Counted from the stretch's first letter, positions 35,432 to 45,603 are shown. The stretch is DNA of 64,000 bases from Taiwanofungus camphoratus (GCA_003999685.1 CP021225.1:992001-1056000); one strand, 5' to 3'. A program made the numbers and translations. The notes: generated by a model from the letters alone, not told the origin.

Positions 35432-37087
35432 TTGGACAGCTCGCGCGGCGAGCACACTCATGTAGAAGGCCAGTACTGTCACTATTGCGGGGACTTGGAC
35501 TGCTGCACTAGGTGTTGCAAGCACATTGAGCAAGACATCAAGGATGGCAAGTGCAAGCGCAACCCAGATGGAAAGATAGTGCTGCCAAATGGAAATTTCG
35601 TACCCAGAACGATCCCAGGACGTACGATTCGCGATAGGCTTTACGAATATCATCGACGAAATGGCACAAATTCCTCCCCCCAGCTCCTATTCGAAATCGA
35701 CAATCGCCTAAATGTGCCCGCATTCTCACTATCCGCCGAGGATCGTATAGCCGCTTTAGAACACGAGATTTACCAACTTCGGAGACGTCGCGAAGTCTTC
35801 GATGGTGTGGAAGTACCCCAGCGCAGAAGGCAGGGTGCTCCTAACGTGCAGTCTGATCCTAGAAACCCACCCATAGCCAACGCACCTCCGATAGGACGCG
35901 ATCGGCATCCGGTAGTGGATCCCCCTGCTAACCAAGATGCCCCAGTGGCAGAGACGCAGAACCAGACCCCTCCTACCATTCTAAGGCGATCCAATTATCC
36001 TTCTAATTCAGCGCCTTCGCCTCTGAAGCCTGCGAATGCGTCCGATCCACCCACGAACTCATCGGAGCATGCCTCGTCTACACCTAACGTACCAGCCCAA
36101 CCCGCATCACAGGCAGCCATTCCACCGCCCACTCCACCAGTACATCCTTTCGCTAATGCTCGAGATGCTACTTACGCACCTCCGAATCTTCGAAATTTCG
36201 CAGCAGCTCCGAAGCCTACAGCAGACAAAGGCAAGGACATGGCCTATAAGACGATCACACCGGTTCATCAGGAGAAACTTACAGAGGAAATATTCGCGCG
36301 ATCTATGAGAACACCAGTGGTTACACTAACGCCCGAGGAGCTACTATCTATATCCCCGGATGTTCGTGCGCGATATCACGAGGCTATCACCTCTAAACGT
36401 GTGCCTATGGATCCTAAGGCTACTCATATGGCTCAAATTACGGAACTCTCAGACGATCTCGCTTCTAAAACGACGCTAGCAACCTCTGAACTATTGTGCC
36501 ACGGTGAACCCCTTGTCCCTGGTTCGACCATCATTCCAGACCCCTACGAAACGTACTTACGACACGTACCCGGAAAGGAAGAACCCTCCAAAATCATAGT
36601 AGCCCGCGACTCGAACTCTATCCGTTCTATCGAAGCCCTAATCGACAACAAAGAGCGAATCGAATGCATCGTGGACCCTGGGTCACAAGTGGTTGCGATG
36701 TCAGAGCAAGTCTGTCATGCCTTAGGACTAATCTACGACCCTTCCGTGCAGCTAAATATGCAGTCTGCTAATGGCAGTATTGACCGTTCCTTAGGACTGG
36801 TTCGAAATGTCTCGTTCCAAGTAGGCGACATCGTGTTGTACCTACAGATGCACGTCATACGCAACCCCTCCTACGATATCCTTCTAGGCCGTCCCTTCGA
36901 TGTGGTAACCGAGAGTGTGGTTAAGAACTTCGGAAACGAGGAGCAGACCATCACGATCGTATGCCCGAACACGAGCGAAGTCGCGACCATCCCTACGATG
37001 CCTCGAGGACGTCAAAAGTTCTTACCAGCCCATCATCATAGTTGCCCCCACGCAAACTCTTCGAATCATTTACGATCGGGTTTTTAG
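35432..37087 (+). CDS. LTR element zinc-motif and aspartic protease segment
   Basis: It begins with a Cys/His-rich block (CHYCGDLDCCTRCCKHIEQD) like a modified zinc knuckle. A long Pro-rich linker follows, then a retropepsin-type domain with IVDPGSQVVAMSE and IRNPSYDILLGRPFD. It lies between gag and pol, and read-through or frame change between these parts is usual for the family. Confidence 0.8.
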   Translation: MDSSRGEHTHVEGQYCHYCGDLDCCTRCCKHIEQDIKDGKCKRNPDGKIVLPNGNFVPRTIPGRTIRDRLYEYHRRNGTNSSPQLLFEIDNRLNVPAFSLSAEDRIAALEHEIYQLRRRREVFDGVEVPQRRRQGAPNVQSDPRNPPIANAPPIGRDRHPVVDPPANQDAPVAETQNQTPPTILRRSNYPSNSAPSPLKPANASDPPTNSSEHASSTPNVPAQPASQAAIPPPTPPVHPFANARDATYAPPNLRNFAAAPKPTADKGKDMAYKTITPVHQEKLTEEIFARSMRTPVVTLTPEELLSISPDVRARYHEAITSKRVPMDPKATHMAQITELSDDLASKTTLATSELLCHGEPLVPGSTIIPDPYETYLRHVPGKEEPSKIIVARDSNSIRSIEALIDNKERIECIVDPGSQVVAMSEQVCHALGLIYDPSVQLNMQSANGSIDRSLGLVRNVSFQVGDIVLYLQMHVIRNPSYDILLGRPFDVVTESVVKNFGNEEQTITIVCPNTSEVATIPTMPRGRQKFLPAHHHSCPHANSSNHLRSGF

Positions 37088-40000
37088 ATTTCGAGGATTT
37101 GAGAAATCAAGGAGAGGTCGCCCTGGTCGTTGAGTATGAATCCGATACCCCTAAAATCGTGTCTTTCGCTGCTGTAAATGCAGCAGATAACAATTCTGTT
37201 CCTGCGCTCTATCTATCAGTCTCTAACTCTGTGTCTAGCTATCTGCAGTCTCTCTATTTTAGCGAAACTTCGAAAGTCTCGGAAGGTCCGGCTGATCATA
37301 CTAGGTGGCTATCTGGCTTTCTAGCAGCAGCAACACCGCACGAGGCTCCCTTCCTTTCACACAATAATCCGAATTCTCTCCCTATGCTTTCGCTTTCCGC
37401 CTCTAAAGACATATCCTCTATCCCCATTCCAGGTCCCAGGAACGCTACGAAGGTCACAAAGTCAGCCCGAAGACCCTCCCTTGCTCCTAATCCGATGGTA
37501 TCCCTTCCTAAGTTGTCAGATTCTTCCCCTATTCCTACATTTGCAGCATCGAAAAAGAAGTACAAGCCTGTAGCGCTGAAGACTCGCCCTATTCTGGGAG
37601 CTTTGGACGAACGATTCCGAATCATTCGCGAAATTAAAGGCGACCCTTTAGCGACGATGCCTACCCTATCACCGACTCCACCACCTTTCGAACCTACTTC
37701 GCGATATACGCAAGAACGGCACGATCTCACGGACAAGCTACACAGTGGAGACTTCCTACAACCAGCAGAGAGGGACCTCCTACATCACTTTATGACCCTG
37801 CATGCTGATGCGTTCGCTTGGAATGATTCCGAAAGAGGGTGCTTCAAGCCGGAGTACTTCCCTCCCATCGACTTTCCGGTAGTACCGCACACGCCATGGG
37901 TACAAAAGAACATTCCTATCCCACCCGGAATCTACAACGAAGTGTGCGCAATAATCAAAAAGAAGATCGCAGCTAGGGTCTACGAACCTTCGAATTCTTC
38001 CTATCGTTCACGATGGTTTTGTGTGGTGAAGAAAGACGGAAAGTCCCTACGCCTTGTACATAGTCTGGAACCCCTAAACGCTGTCACGATTCAACACTCA
38101 GGCGTTCCCCCGACTCTCGAACACCTCGCAGAACAGTTCGGAGGACGACCTTGTGGTGCTATGTTGGATCTATATGTAGGCTATGATGAACGCTTGATAG
38201 CGGAGACTTCGCGCGATCTTACGACATTTCAAACACCTTTCGGAGCTATGAGATTGGTCACTCTACCTATGGGGTGGACCAACTCGGTCCCTATCTTCCA
38301 CGATGATGTTACGCACATCCTACAGCCCGAAATTCCTCACCTAACAGTTCCCTATATCGACGATGTTCCGGTCAAAGGCCCTGAAAGTTCGTACGATCTC
38401 GTACCTATTTCGGAGAACCCAGACATTCGAAAGTTTGTTTGGGAACATTTTACGAACCTCAATAGGATAGTCACACGCATGCGCTACGCAGGAGGTACCT
38501 TTTCTGGAGTTAAAAGCATTCTAATTGCCCGCGAAATCACCGTTGTAGGGCATCGGTGTACTCCAGAAGGTCGCCTACCGGACGAGTCTCGTGTTGCAGC
38601 CATACGCAACTGGGGACCTTGTGCGACCCTATCTGACGTTCGAGCCTTTTTAGGAACCATTGGAGTGGTCCGTATCTTCATCCGAAACTTCGCGCATCGT
38701 GCAGATGCCTTAGTACGCCTAACGCGAAAGGCGGTACCCTTCGAATTTGGTCCAGCGCAAATCGCAGCGCAGGAGAACCTTAAGGATGCTTTGCTGTCCT
38801 CTCCAGCTCTCCGATCCATTAACTATTCATCAGGTGCGCCCGTGATCTTAGCGGTTGACACCTCCTATATTGCAGTTGGCTATCACCTTTGCCAATGCGA
38901 TGAGGACAACCCTAAAGTCCGATTCTACAATCGTTTCGGATCCATCACCCTAAATGATCGCAAGCGGAGGTTCTCGCAACCGAAGTTAGAGATCTACGGA
39001 TTGTTTCGAGCACTTCGCGTACTACGAATCTACCTAATCGGAGTTAGGAACCTTATAGTGGAAGTGGACGCACGCTATATCAAAGGGATGTTGCAAAATC
39101 CGGACATCGCACCCAGCGCGAGTATAAATCGCTGGATCGTATCGATTCTAACATTCCATTTCACCCTAGTACATGTACCAGGTACGATGCATGGACCAGA
39201 TGGACTATCAAGACGAACCCCCCAGCCAGGAGATCAAGAAGAGAGCAGCGAAGAAGACTTCGAAGACTGGATAGACAAAATGCACTTGTTTCTACATCAC
39301 ATCCAAGCCCCCCCTTCCCATCCTATACCATCGATTTCTACCCTATTCCCTTACGAATTCGCCTCTAACATTCCTATCACAACCCCCACACCTCCGATAG
39401 CTCCAACCTTCGCCTCCGAGTTGGCTGAGGACAGCCAAGGTTTCAATAGGGAGGAGGAGAGCTACGATAGCGTCCCAAGATCCGAAATGGCCAAGGAAGC
39501 TGACGCAAGACTTGACTTAGTAGCAAAATTCCTACGAAGCCTCGCGAGACCTGCCAACCTATCGGATTCAGAATACGAAGGTTTCGTAAAATACTGTCTT
39601 CTATTCTTCCTCGATGAGGACATACTATGGCGCAAAGATCCACAAGGAGCTCACAAACTAGTTGTAAAGCAGGCAGATCATCTACGAATCCTCCGAGAAT
39701 GTCACGATGCAGTCGCGCATCGAGGAATACACGCTACAAAGGTGCTGATTTCGGAGCGGTTTTGGTGGCCCTACCATCATATCAACATTGCCTGGTATGT
39801 TCGAAGCTGCCACCTATGCCAGATTCGCCAAGTGCGGCAGATCCTAATCCCGCCTACGGTCGCTATGCCCGCTCCGATCTTCGCAAAGGTTCATATAGAT
39901 ACCATGCATATGCCCCCTTCTAACGGATTTAGGTACTTGGTGCAAGGCCGGTGTTCTCTAACCCAGTACCCCGAATTTCGGATGCTTCGCAAGGAGACGG

Positions 40001-40896
40001 CTAAAGCTTTGGCAGAATGGCTCTTCGAAGACTTTGTTTGTAGGTGGGGTGCGCTATCGGAGATAGTCACGGACAACGGCGCTCCCTTCGTAAAAGCTAC
40101 GAACTACATAGCGAAGAAGTACCAGCTACGACACATCCGAATTAGCGGATACAATTCGCGTGCCAACGGACTGGTGGAGAGGCCTCACTTCGATGTTAGG
40201 CAGGCTCTATTCAAGGCCGTGGATGGCGAAGAGTCTAAATGGTCTCAGGCAACGTACTCAGTCTTCTGGTCCGAAAGGATCACGACTCGAAAGCGCATGG
40301 GATGTTCGCCCTATTTCGCGGTCACTGGCACCCACCCTGTTATCCCTTTGGACGTCGTAGAGGCCACCTATATCCTTCCTCCTCCATCTTCTATGCTATC
40401 CACGACCGATCTTATCGCACGTCGAGCTATCGCATTGCAAAAGCGGGTGACTCAGGTAGCGGAACTACATTCGAAGGTCTACGAAGCGCGAAGACAAGCT
40501 GCTCTGCGATTCGAAGAAAAGCATAAGCGCTCCATCCACGATTTCAACTTCGAAAAGGGCGATTTAGTACTAATTCGCAACACGCAGATAGAAAAGTCCC
40601 TAAATCGGAAGATGCGACCTCGCTACCTCGGCCCGGTACTCGTGGTATCTAGAAACAAAGGTGGTGCTTATATCCTATGCGAATTGGATGGTTCGGTACT
40701 CGACAGGCCTACGGCAGCCTTCCGAGTCATCCCCTACTTAGCGCGAAAAGCCCTCGAACTTCCTACCGAACTCTTGGACGTGTCGATGGAGCGACTTCGC
40801 GAACTAGAGCTGACTACCACCCAAGGCGATGACGAAGAACTAGGATCGTATCCCTACTCTCCTAAGTCCGGCTCTAGTCCATCCGAATCTCACTAA
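37042..40896 (+). CDS. LTR element pol: reverse transcriptase, RNase H, integrase
   Basis: Reverse transcriptase motifs include SRWFCVVKKDGKSLRLVHSL, MLDLYVGYDE, FQTPFGAMRLVTLPMGWTNS and YIDDV. RNase H follows (VILAVDTSYIAVGYHL, then VPGTMHGPDGLSRR). The integrase zinc motif (HRGIHATKVLISERFWWPYH ... CHLCQ) and catalytic core (HIDTMHMPP, IVTDNGAPFVKATNYIAKKY) come next. A C-terminal part with NRKMRPRYLGPVLVVSRNKG ends it. This domain order defines Ty3/gypsy. No chromodomain is evident at the end. The second polypurine tract lies at 39425-39457, between RNase H and integrase. Confidence 0.92.
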   Translation: MPPRKLFESFTIGFLDFEDLRNQGEVALVVEYESDTPKIVSFAAVNAADNNSVPALYLSVSNSVSSYLQSLYFSETSKVSEGPADHTRWLSGFLAAATPHEAPFLSHNNPNSLPMLSLSASKDISSIPIPGPRNATKVTKSARRPSLAPNPMVSLPKLSDSSPIPTFAASKKKYKPVALKTRPILGALDERFRIIREIKGDPLATMPTLSPTPPPFEPTSRYTQERHDLTDKLHSGDFLQPAERDLLHHFMTLHADAFAWNDSERGCFKPEYFPPIDFPVVPHTPWVQKNIPIPPGIYNEVCAIIKKKIAARVYEPSNSSYRSRWFCVVKKDGKSLRLVHSLEPLNAVTIQHSGVPPTLEHLAEQFGGRPCGAMLDLYVGYDERLIAETSRDLTTFQTPFGAMRLVTLPMGWTNSVPIFHDDVTHILQPEIPHLTVPYIDDVPVKGPESSYDLVPISENPDIRKFVWEHFTNLNRIVTRMRYAGGTFSGVKSILIAREITVVGHRCTPEGRLPDESRVAAIRNWGPCATLSDVRAFLGTIGVVRIFIRNFAHRADALVRLTRKAVPFEFGPAQIAAQENLKDALLSSPALRSINYSSGAPVILAVDTSYIAVGYHLCQCDEDNPKVRFYNRFGSITLNDRKRRFSQPKLEIYGLFRALRVLRIYLIGVRNLIVEVDARYIKGMLQNPDIAPSASINRWIVSILTFHFTLVHVPGTMHGPDGLSRRTPQPGDQEESSEEDFEDWIDKMHLFLHHIQAPPSHPIPSISTLFPYEFASNIPITTPTPPIAPTFASELAEDSQGFNREEESYDSVPRSEMAKEADARLDLVAKFLRSLARPANLSDSEYEGFVKYCLLFFLDEDILWRKDPQGAHKLVVKQADHLRILRECHDAVAHRGIHATKVLISERFWWPYHHINIAWYVRSCHLCQIRQVRQILIPPTVAMPAPIFAKVHIDTMHMPPSNGFRYLVQGRCSLTQYPEFRMLRKETAKALAEWLFEDFVCRWGALSEIVTDNGAPFVKATNYIAKKYQLRHIRISGYNSRANGLVERPHFDVRQALFKAVDGEESKWSQATYSVFWSERITTRKRMGCSPYFAVTGTHPVIPLDVVEATYILPPPSSMLSTTDLIARRAIALQKRVTQVAELHSKVYEARRQAALRFEEKHKRSIHDFNFEKGDLVLIRNTQIEKSLNRKMRPRYLGPVLVVSRNKGGAYILCELDGSVLDRPTAAFRVIPYLARKALELPTELLDVSMERLRELELTTTQGDDEELGSYPYSPKSGSSPSESH
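39425..39457 (+). repeat. Internal copy of the polypurine tract (candidate central tract)
   Basis: These 33 bases match the 33 bases just before the 3' LTR (42943-42975) at 30 positions. The last 17 (TTTCAATAGGGAGGAGG) are identical. It sits inside pol between the RNase H and integrase coding parts. Confidence 0.8.
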
Positions 40897-41429
40897 AGAA
40901 TCAGAGGAGCAATTGACGATACCCCGACTTTAGCTAAGATTACGCTACGTCCATTTTACTTTTCGCTTACCCTTTGGTCATGTTTTACATTCCCCAACAA
41001 GCCCCCACTCAGTTTTGACAGCTACGAAGTTCCGAATGTCTACGAATTTTTACTTACAACATTTCCTACTTTTTACTATAGTGATTCAACTCACGAAGTC
41101 GCGATATCGTTCTAAAGGCTCCTAAAATGCCAAGCGGAGCGAAGATTGCGCGAGGGGCCTTAAGCCCTTCAAGGCCATGATGATTTACTGAGCCTAAATG
41201 AGCGCATTTTATCCCCCTAAGTCTTCTAATTCTTCGCTGTGTTGTTTGGTTGCTTCACGCACTTAGGAACCTTTTCACAAGGACGACGTTTGCGTTCGCT
41301 TTATTCAGACTACTGTACACATATTGGAAAAGGTCCCTAGCAAAGGGACGCGCAACGAGAGAGAATACAGCACGTTGGTGCGACAGATACGGAACGGGCG
41401 AGATGACGAACTACGAACCCCCCCACCTT

Positions 41430-42939
41430 CTAAACCTCGGCCTCGGCATCTTCCTCATCCTGCTCGGACTCACCGGAGGGACCAGGATCAGTAGAGGAGG
41501 CGGCGACGCGACGGCGAGGAAGGGGGAGAGAGCTCAAGTCGAGCGGCGCAGGCGTACGACCGGTTAGGGCGGTTTCGGCACGATAGAGCCCCGAGATGTA
41601 GTCTTCGAGACGCATCGCGCGACTCTCGGCCATCGCGCGGTCATACCAGAGGCCTTCGACAACGGCTTGATGCGCAGGGGTGAGGCCGTCCAAGTATTCG
41701 GAGCCGTTAAGGGCCAGCGAGGCCTCGAGCGACATCGTAGGCGCAGGGGTCGACTTCGCCTTCTTGGACTCGCGGGCGCGAGGCGGGGACACCTGAGGAG
41801 GTTGGCCCGCAGCTAGGGAACGTCCTAACATCAGCAATGTCACGATAACGAGGGCACGAGAAGCCCTACCACGCTTCGAAACGCGCACGCCGCGCTCCTT
41901 ACCGTCTACGGAGAATCCGCCCCAATAACACCCCTGCGACTCTCGCAGGCACTTACCACACTTCACGGCGCCCGCGGGGAGTTCGCACTCGAAGTCTGCG
42001 GTGTAGGTGCTGCAGCGATCGCACTAGGTAGCAATGATAAGCCGCGAACAGTCACGAAAAGGACGTGCACTCACCTTCGCATGAGTTCGCCTATGCTCCG
42101 CCGCCTTCGCCATGTTAGCCAGGGCTTCGGGCGTCGGAGGAGCCTTCGCCTTCGCAGCGTCCTTCCCCGGAGTAGGAGGGACCCCTACGAAGACACCCGA
42201 ACTAGTGGACGAGGCGAGTTCACCGACTTGGCCGCTAGAAACGGAGGCCATGATCGAGCTGGCCTGGGAAGCCGCACGAGTAGAAGCTGCTGCCTTGGCC
42301 CGAGCTGAGGGACGACGAGTGCGCGATGAGGTACGACTAGGGGCCGGCGAGGGAGCAGAAGACGAAGCCGCAAGTTGGGCAGCGCGTTCAAGCGCAGCGC
42401 GCTCGACCGCCTCCGCACGAAGTCGTTCGGTCGCGCGGGCGAGTTCGCGCTGTGCATCTCGCTCTTGAAGCATAGCGGCGAACTGAGGAAAGCCGGTGCG
42501 GGCCCACGAGATCCACGACGAGTCCGCGAGAGGGAGGATCGCCGTCAAACCTTCGACGATGGCGGCCTCTAAGGTAGGATCGGCAGGAGCGTTCGAAGCC
42601 TGGGACAGGACCCGCCAGTTACCCTATAACGCAGTGAAGACGATGTATCGAGCGATCGAGGAGAATACGTACCACACGACGTCCTAAGTTCCTCGCCCAC
42701 CGCAGATAATCTTCGGCCTCCGCTACGCCCTCCGGACGAGAATCGAGGAGCGCCAGGACATCGCTGTGAGCTAGGCCAACACCATCAGAGTCCATATCGT
42801 CGAACATGATGGGGAAGGGAAAGGCAAAAGGGGAGAAGGAAGAAAAAGATAAGAGGCACCCACGATTAGCTTCTATCAGGATATCGCCCGCTTCGCAGAT
42901 CGGACGCGATAGGCTACAAGTTCCCACGGTCGCGCACAC
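41430..42939 (-). CDS. Antisense gene region of the LTR element with a six-cysteine cluster
   Basis: Three open stretches on the minus strand (42939-42619, 42548-42024, 42023-41430) follow one another in the space between pol and the 3' LTR. They look like exons separated by short introns. The middle stretch is Ala/Ser/Arg-rich and helical. The last begins with a cysteine cluster C-x2-C-x8-C-x8-C-x2-C-x6-C (42023-41928), close to but not identical with the Zn2Cys6 spacing of fungal transcription factors. A Ser/Pro-rich acidic tail follows. The open frames and GC-rich codon use suggest it was kept as coding. It is part of the element, not a host gene. Its role is unknown; regulation of the element is a guess. 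Confidence 0.65.
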
Positions 42940-42942
42940 TGA

Positions 42943-42975
42943 CTGAGGACAGTCAGGATTTCAATAGGGAGGAGG
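42943..42975 (+). other. 3' polypurine tract
   Basis: AATAGGGAGGAGG ends directly at the first base of the 3' LTR, as needed for plus-strand priming. With its upstream 20 bases it repeats the sequence at 39425-39457. Confidence 0.85.
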
Positions 42976-44720
42976 TGATGAGTCCCGTAGCCTCCTGGGC
43001 CCCGAATCGCGATTTTAGGAGCTTTCTAATCCCCCAACCGACCACTCTAAGACTCTCCTACAGCCTACGACAGGAGGGATAGGTTCCTATAATATTCCTA
43101 ATGCCCCCTCTTCTTCCTAAACCCTCCTAACACCCTACGAAGTCTTGCGAAGTCACACGAGGTGCTACGAGATTTCGAATGCTAGACGCGAAGTCCCTAA
43201 CTCCTGCTAAGTCCACTATCGGACACTGCCGGCCCTCCCATACTGTTCCATTGGATCTAGGTCCTATCTACTACGTCACTCATCCCGGGCTTAGCTAAGA
43301 AGTCTTAGCTAAGTCTCTCCTAGCTCTTGTGATTGCAGCTACCTCCGATAGGCTCCGAAACGGTCCGAAGTTCCGGAAGTTGGACTTAGGAAGTCTTGTG
43401 CACCCCTATGGGTCTCGATCCTACGCCATAAGGTCATCCTAGGGCGTATCCATATGGCCCTCCACCCAGTTAGGACACCTCCTACCCCGATTAGGCCAAG
43501 TCCCGCTGCTAAGAACTTCGTGCGCTCTTAGCCCGCTAAGATAGGTGATCACGGCACATGGCTGCTCTCAGATAGTCATCCCGCCCTCGTGAATGAAGTT
43601 GGTCACCTTTCTACCGTTCGTAGTTCCCCTGTTTCAGTTCCTAATTAGTTCCTATCCCCCTCGTGTTCACTTCGGAGTCCATGCGTTTTAGTACACATTT
43701 TGGACTCGTAAGGATCACTTCGCGCAAGATTAGTTCACCTCACGCTCTCCTATTTAGTCAGAGGTAGTTTACTATGTACAACAGAGACCCCTCAGTGTAC
43801 GCTTCTCTCTTTGGAATACCAGTTCCCCTGTAGCTCTGATCTCAGGAAAGCGCCGCGAGTACAACCTTAGGAACAGTCCCAAGGTCCCTAAGTCTCCACC
43901 CCAGCTCCGTTTCAGTACCTTTGAACTACGTCTACGCTCGCGATATATCTACGAACTACGTCTACGCTTCCCGAACTACGCACTACGATCTACGAAGTTG
44001 CCGTGACTTCGTGCCCTTCAGCACCTCTTATAGCACCTATCCGGTGGGCCTCCGCCTTAGTTATACCCTTAGGCTCACGTTGCGTCATCCCTACGTCCTA
44101 CGAATAACTCTACGACTCCCCCATAGCCTTCATTACAGGCTATAGTACATCTCTCTACGCCCTCGAACTCTCCGACCCACACCTCGACGTCATCAGACAC
44201 TTCAGAGCTTCCAGCAACCTCGTTCCCTCATTCCTATTCCAAGTATTAGCTCTCCGAACCATCCGACCTCTCCTACAAGTCTCCTACGCCAGCCAAACCT
44301 CGTCCACCTCGCTCTAACAAACCTCTAAGCCTTACACCCTTTAGCTAACTCTACCTAAAAGGACTTCGCAGCAGTCTCGTACCCTCTGCCGCTTAGTAGA
44401 AATTATAGTCCATTGGCTTATTGCTCCCTAACTCTATACAGCCTACGAAGTCAGCTCGCGCGATTTAGCTAAAACTTTGAAGGACTTCGCGTACTTCGGA
44501 GGGCCTCGCAAGGCCTTAGGGATAGTATAACACTTAGGAACAAGATCCTGTTGTGCAGGACCCTTGACCCCTTACTCCCCTACTTACAAAAACAAGACAT
44601 ACAGGTTTCCCGGTATCATACAGGTTGTAGCTCCTACCCTCACACCCTCACAGTTATCACACTACCCCCAGCCACGTTGCGGAGCACTCCCTAGGTACCA
44701 GGGTCCCCTAGATCGTATCA
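42976..44720 (+). repeat. 3' LTR
   Basis: It is about 1.75 kb and co-linear with 32522-34113, but carries two extra blocks of roughly 75-110 bases in its last third. It ends GATCGTATCA and borders LINE ORF1 sequence. Confidence 0.93.
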
Positions 44721-45105
44721 GCGGTGCAGGCCCCCCCTGTGGGAAATCGATAAACGTGTTGTCCTCAATGTCCCTCTGGGGGTTGCTCACCTCTGGTGTA
44801 GGGGTGGGCATGAAAGGCTGAGTTGACATGAAAGCCTCTGCAGCATCTAAGGGAGATGGAGACAACTCTGGGATAGTCTCCATCTCAAAGGAAGCTCCGT
44901 GAGCAAGTCGTAGAGCCTCGACTTGGGCTTGGGTTTGTGATCCCCGCGCATCAGGCACAGGATATGGGGCAGATCGCCCTGAAGATGTACCGCCGGACAC
45001 CCTCAAGAACGACGTGCCAGTCGAGGGCGTCCCTGTGACTTGATGGTCACCAGCAGTAGATTGGGAGCCAGTTGGGTGGGATATGGGAGTGAAAGCAGGG
45101 GCCAT
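44721..45105 (-). pseudogene. LINE ORF1 N-terminal fragment
   Basis: From an ATG at 45105 the minus strand encodes about 128 Ser/Pro/Thr-rich residues (MAPAFTPISHPTGSQ..., MSTQPFMPTPTPEVSNPQ). They are then cut at the LTR boundary. Position and composition fit the start of a LINE ORF1. It lies 62 bases inside the right target duplication. Confidence 0.6.
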
Positions 45106-45167
45106 TTGGACGACTAAGCTAGGGCGTCTAATGGAGATGGTGGTGGTACTGGTTCAAGAAGCGGTGT

Positions 45168-45181
45168 GCGTCCGACTCTTC
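45168..45181. repeat. LINE target-site duplication, right copy
   Basis: This is an exact copy of 31641-31654. It marks the 5' end of the minus-strand LINE. Confidence 0.9.
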
Positions 45182-45603
45182 ATGAACAACTAGGCCTCTA
45201 CTTAATTACAGGATTCCAAATTCATATGCTGCTTGTCGCAGATGCGAAGACAACAGACATGGCGACTGATACCAGCGGGTGTATCTGAAGAGACACTTGA
45301 TCCTCGGAGAGCAGGAAATATGGTGCAGATCCACAGCGTGTGTGGATTAAATAGGTGAGACCGAGAGGCGGCTTCAGCTGTTCGGGACAGACCTTGGCAG
45401 TTGTAGCGGCCATTTGCTCGGACGGAAAAATCCGCACCCGCGGCAGGTGATACATATCGCAGCCGGGCATACTAGTAGCACGAACTACTATAATTACCAC
45501 CACTACGGTCGACCATCCCAGACGCTAGACCGCACTGGGGGGCGTATGTCTCTCTCTGTGGAGCATTTGAGCCGTGTTATATCTATTTTCTGAATCTTAT
45601 GCC
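45182..45603. other. ATG17 upstream region
   Basis: A minus-strand open stretch (45222-45503) shows no known motif. The region is the remaining promoter side of ATG17 between the LINE and the start codon. Confidence 0.4.

Larger units (their letters stand above)
32522..44720 (+). mobile_element. Ty3/gypsy-type LTR retrotransposon with antisense gene region
   Basis: Long direct repeats (32522-34113 and 42976-44720) begin TGATGAG and end CGTATCA. A primer-binding site follows the first, and a polypurine tract precedes the second. Inside lie gag, protease, reverse transcriptase, RNase H and integrase on the plus strand, in the Ty3/gypsy order. About 2 kb with a minus-strand reading region comes before the 3' LTR. 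The coding frames are long and open, so the element looks whole or nearly so, with at most one or two breaks. By eye the LTRs differ by roughly 2-3% in substitutions plus two larger insertions in the 3' copy. This suggests an age in the order of one to ten million years, depending on rate, if both LTRs come from one insertion. No target duplication is seen next to its ends. Confidence 0.93.
31655..45167 (-). mobile_element. Non-LTR retrotransposon (LINE), only both ends left, split by an LTR element
   Basis: The element runs on the minus strand from near 45167 (5' end) to the poly-T at 31655-31669 (3' tail). The 5' piece (45167-44721) carries the start of ORF1. The 3' piece (32521-31655) carries the last part of the reverse-transcriptase ORF and about 300 bases of 3' UTR. 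The LTR element occupies 32522-44720. A LINE of this kind normally has several kilobases of endonuclease and reverse transcriptase between these parts, and none of that is present. The perfect 14-base target duplication shows that the two pieces came from one insertion and that its outer ends are intact. The clade is probably Tad1-like, judged only from the C-terminal cysteine motif and layout. Confidence 0.85.

Noticed and set aside
37296-37736. Minus-strand open frames inside pol
   Set aside because: They are opposite strong pol motifs and show no motif of their own, unlike the antisense region after pol.
43921-44145. Short open frames inside the LTRs, such as the Tyr/Arg-rich one here
   Set aside because: They come from the repeated CTACG-type words of the LTR and differ between the two LTR copies.
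32521-44725. A target duplication for the LTR element
   Set aside because: The bases next to its two ends do not match over 4-6 positions, so I do not claim one.
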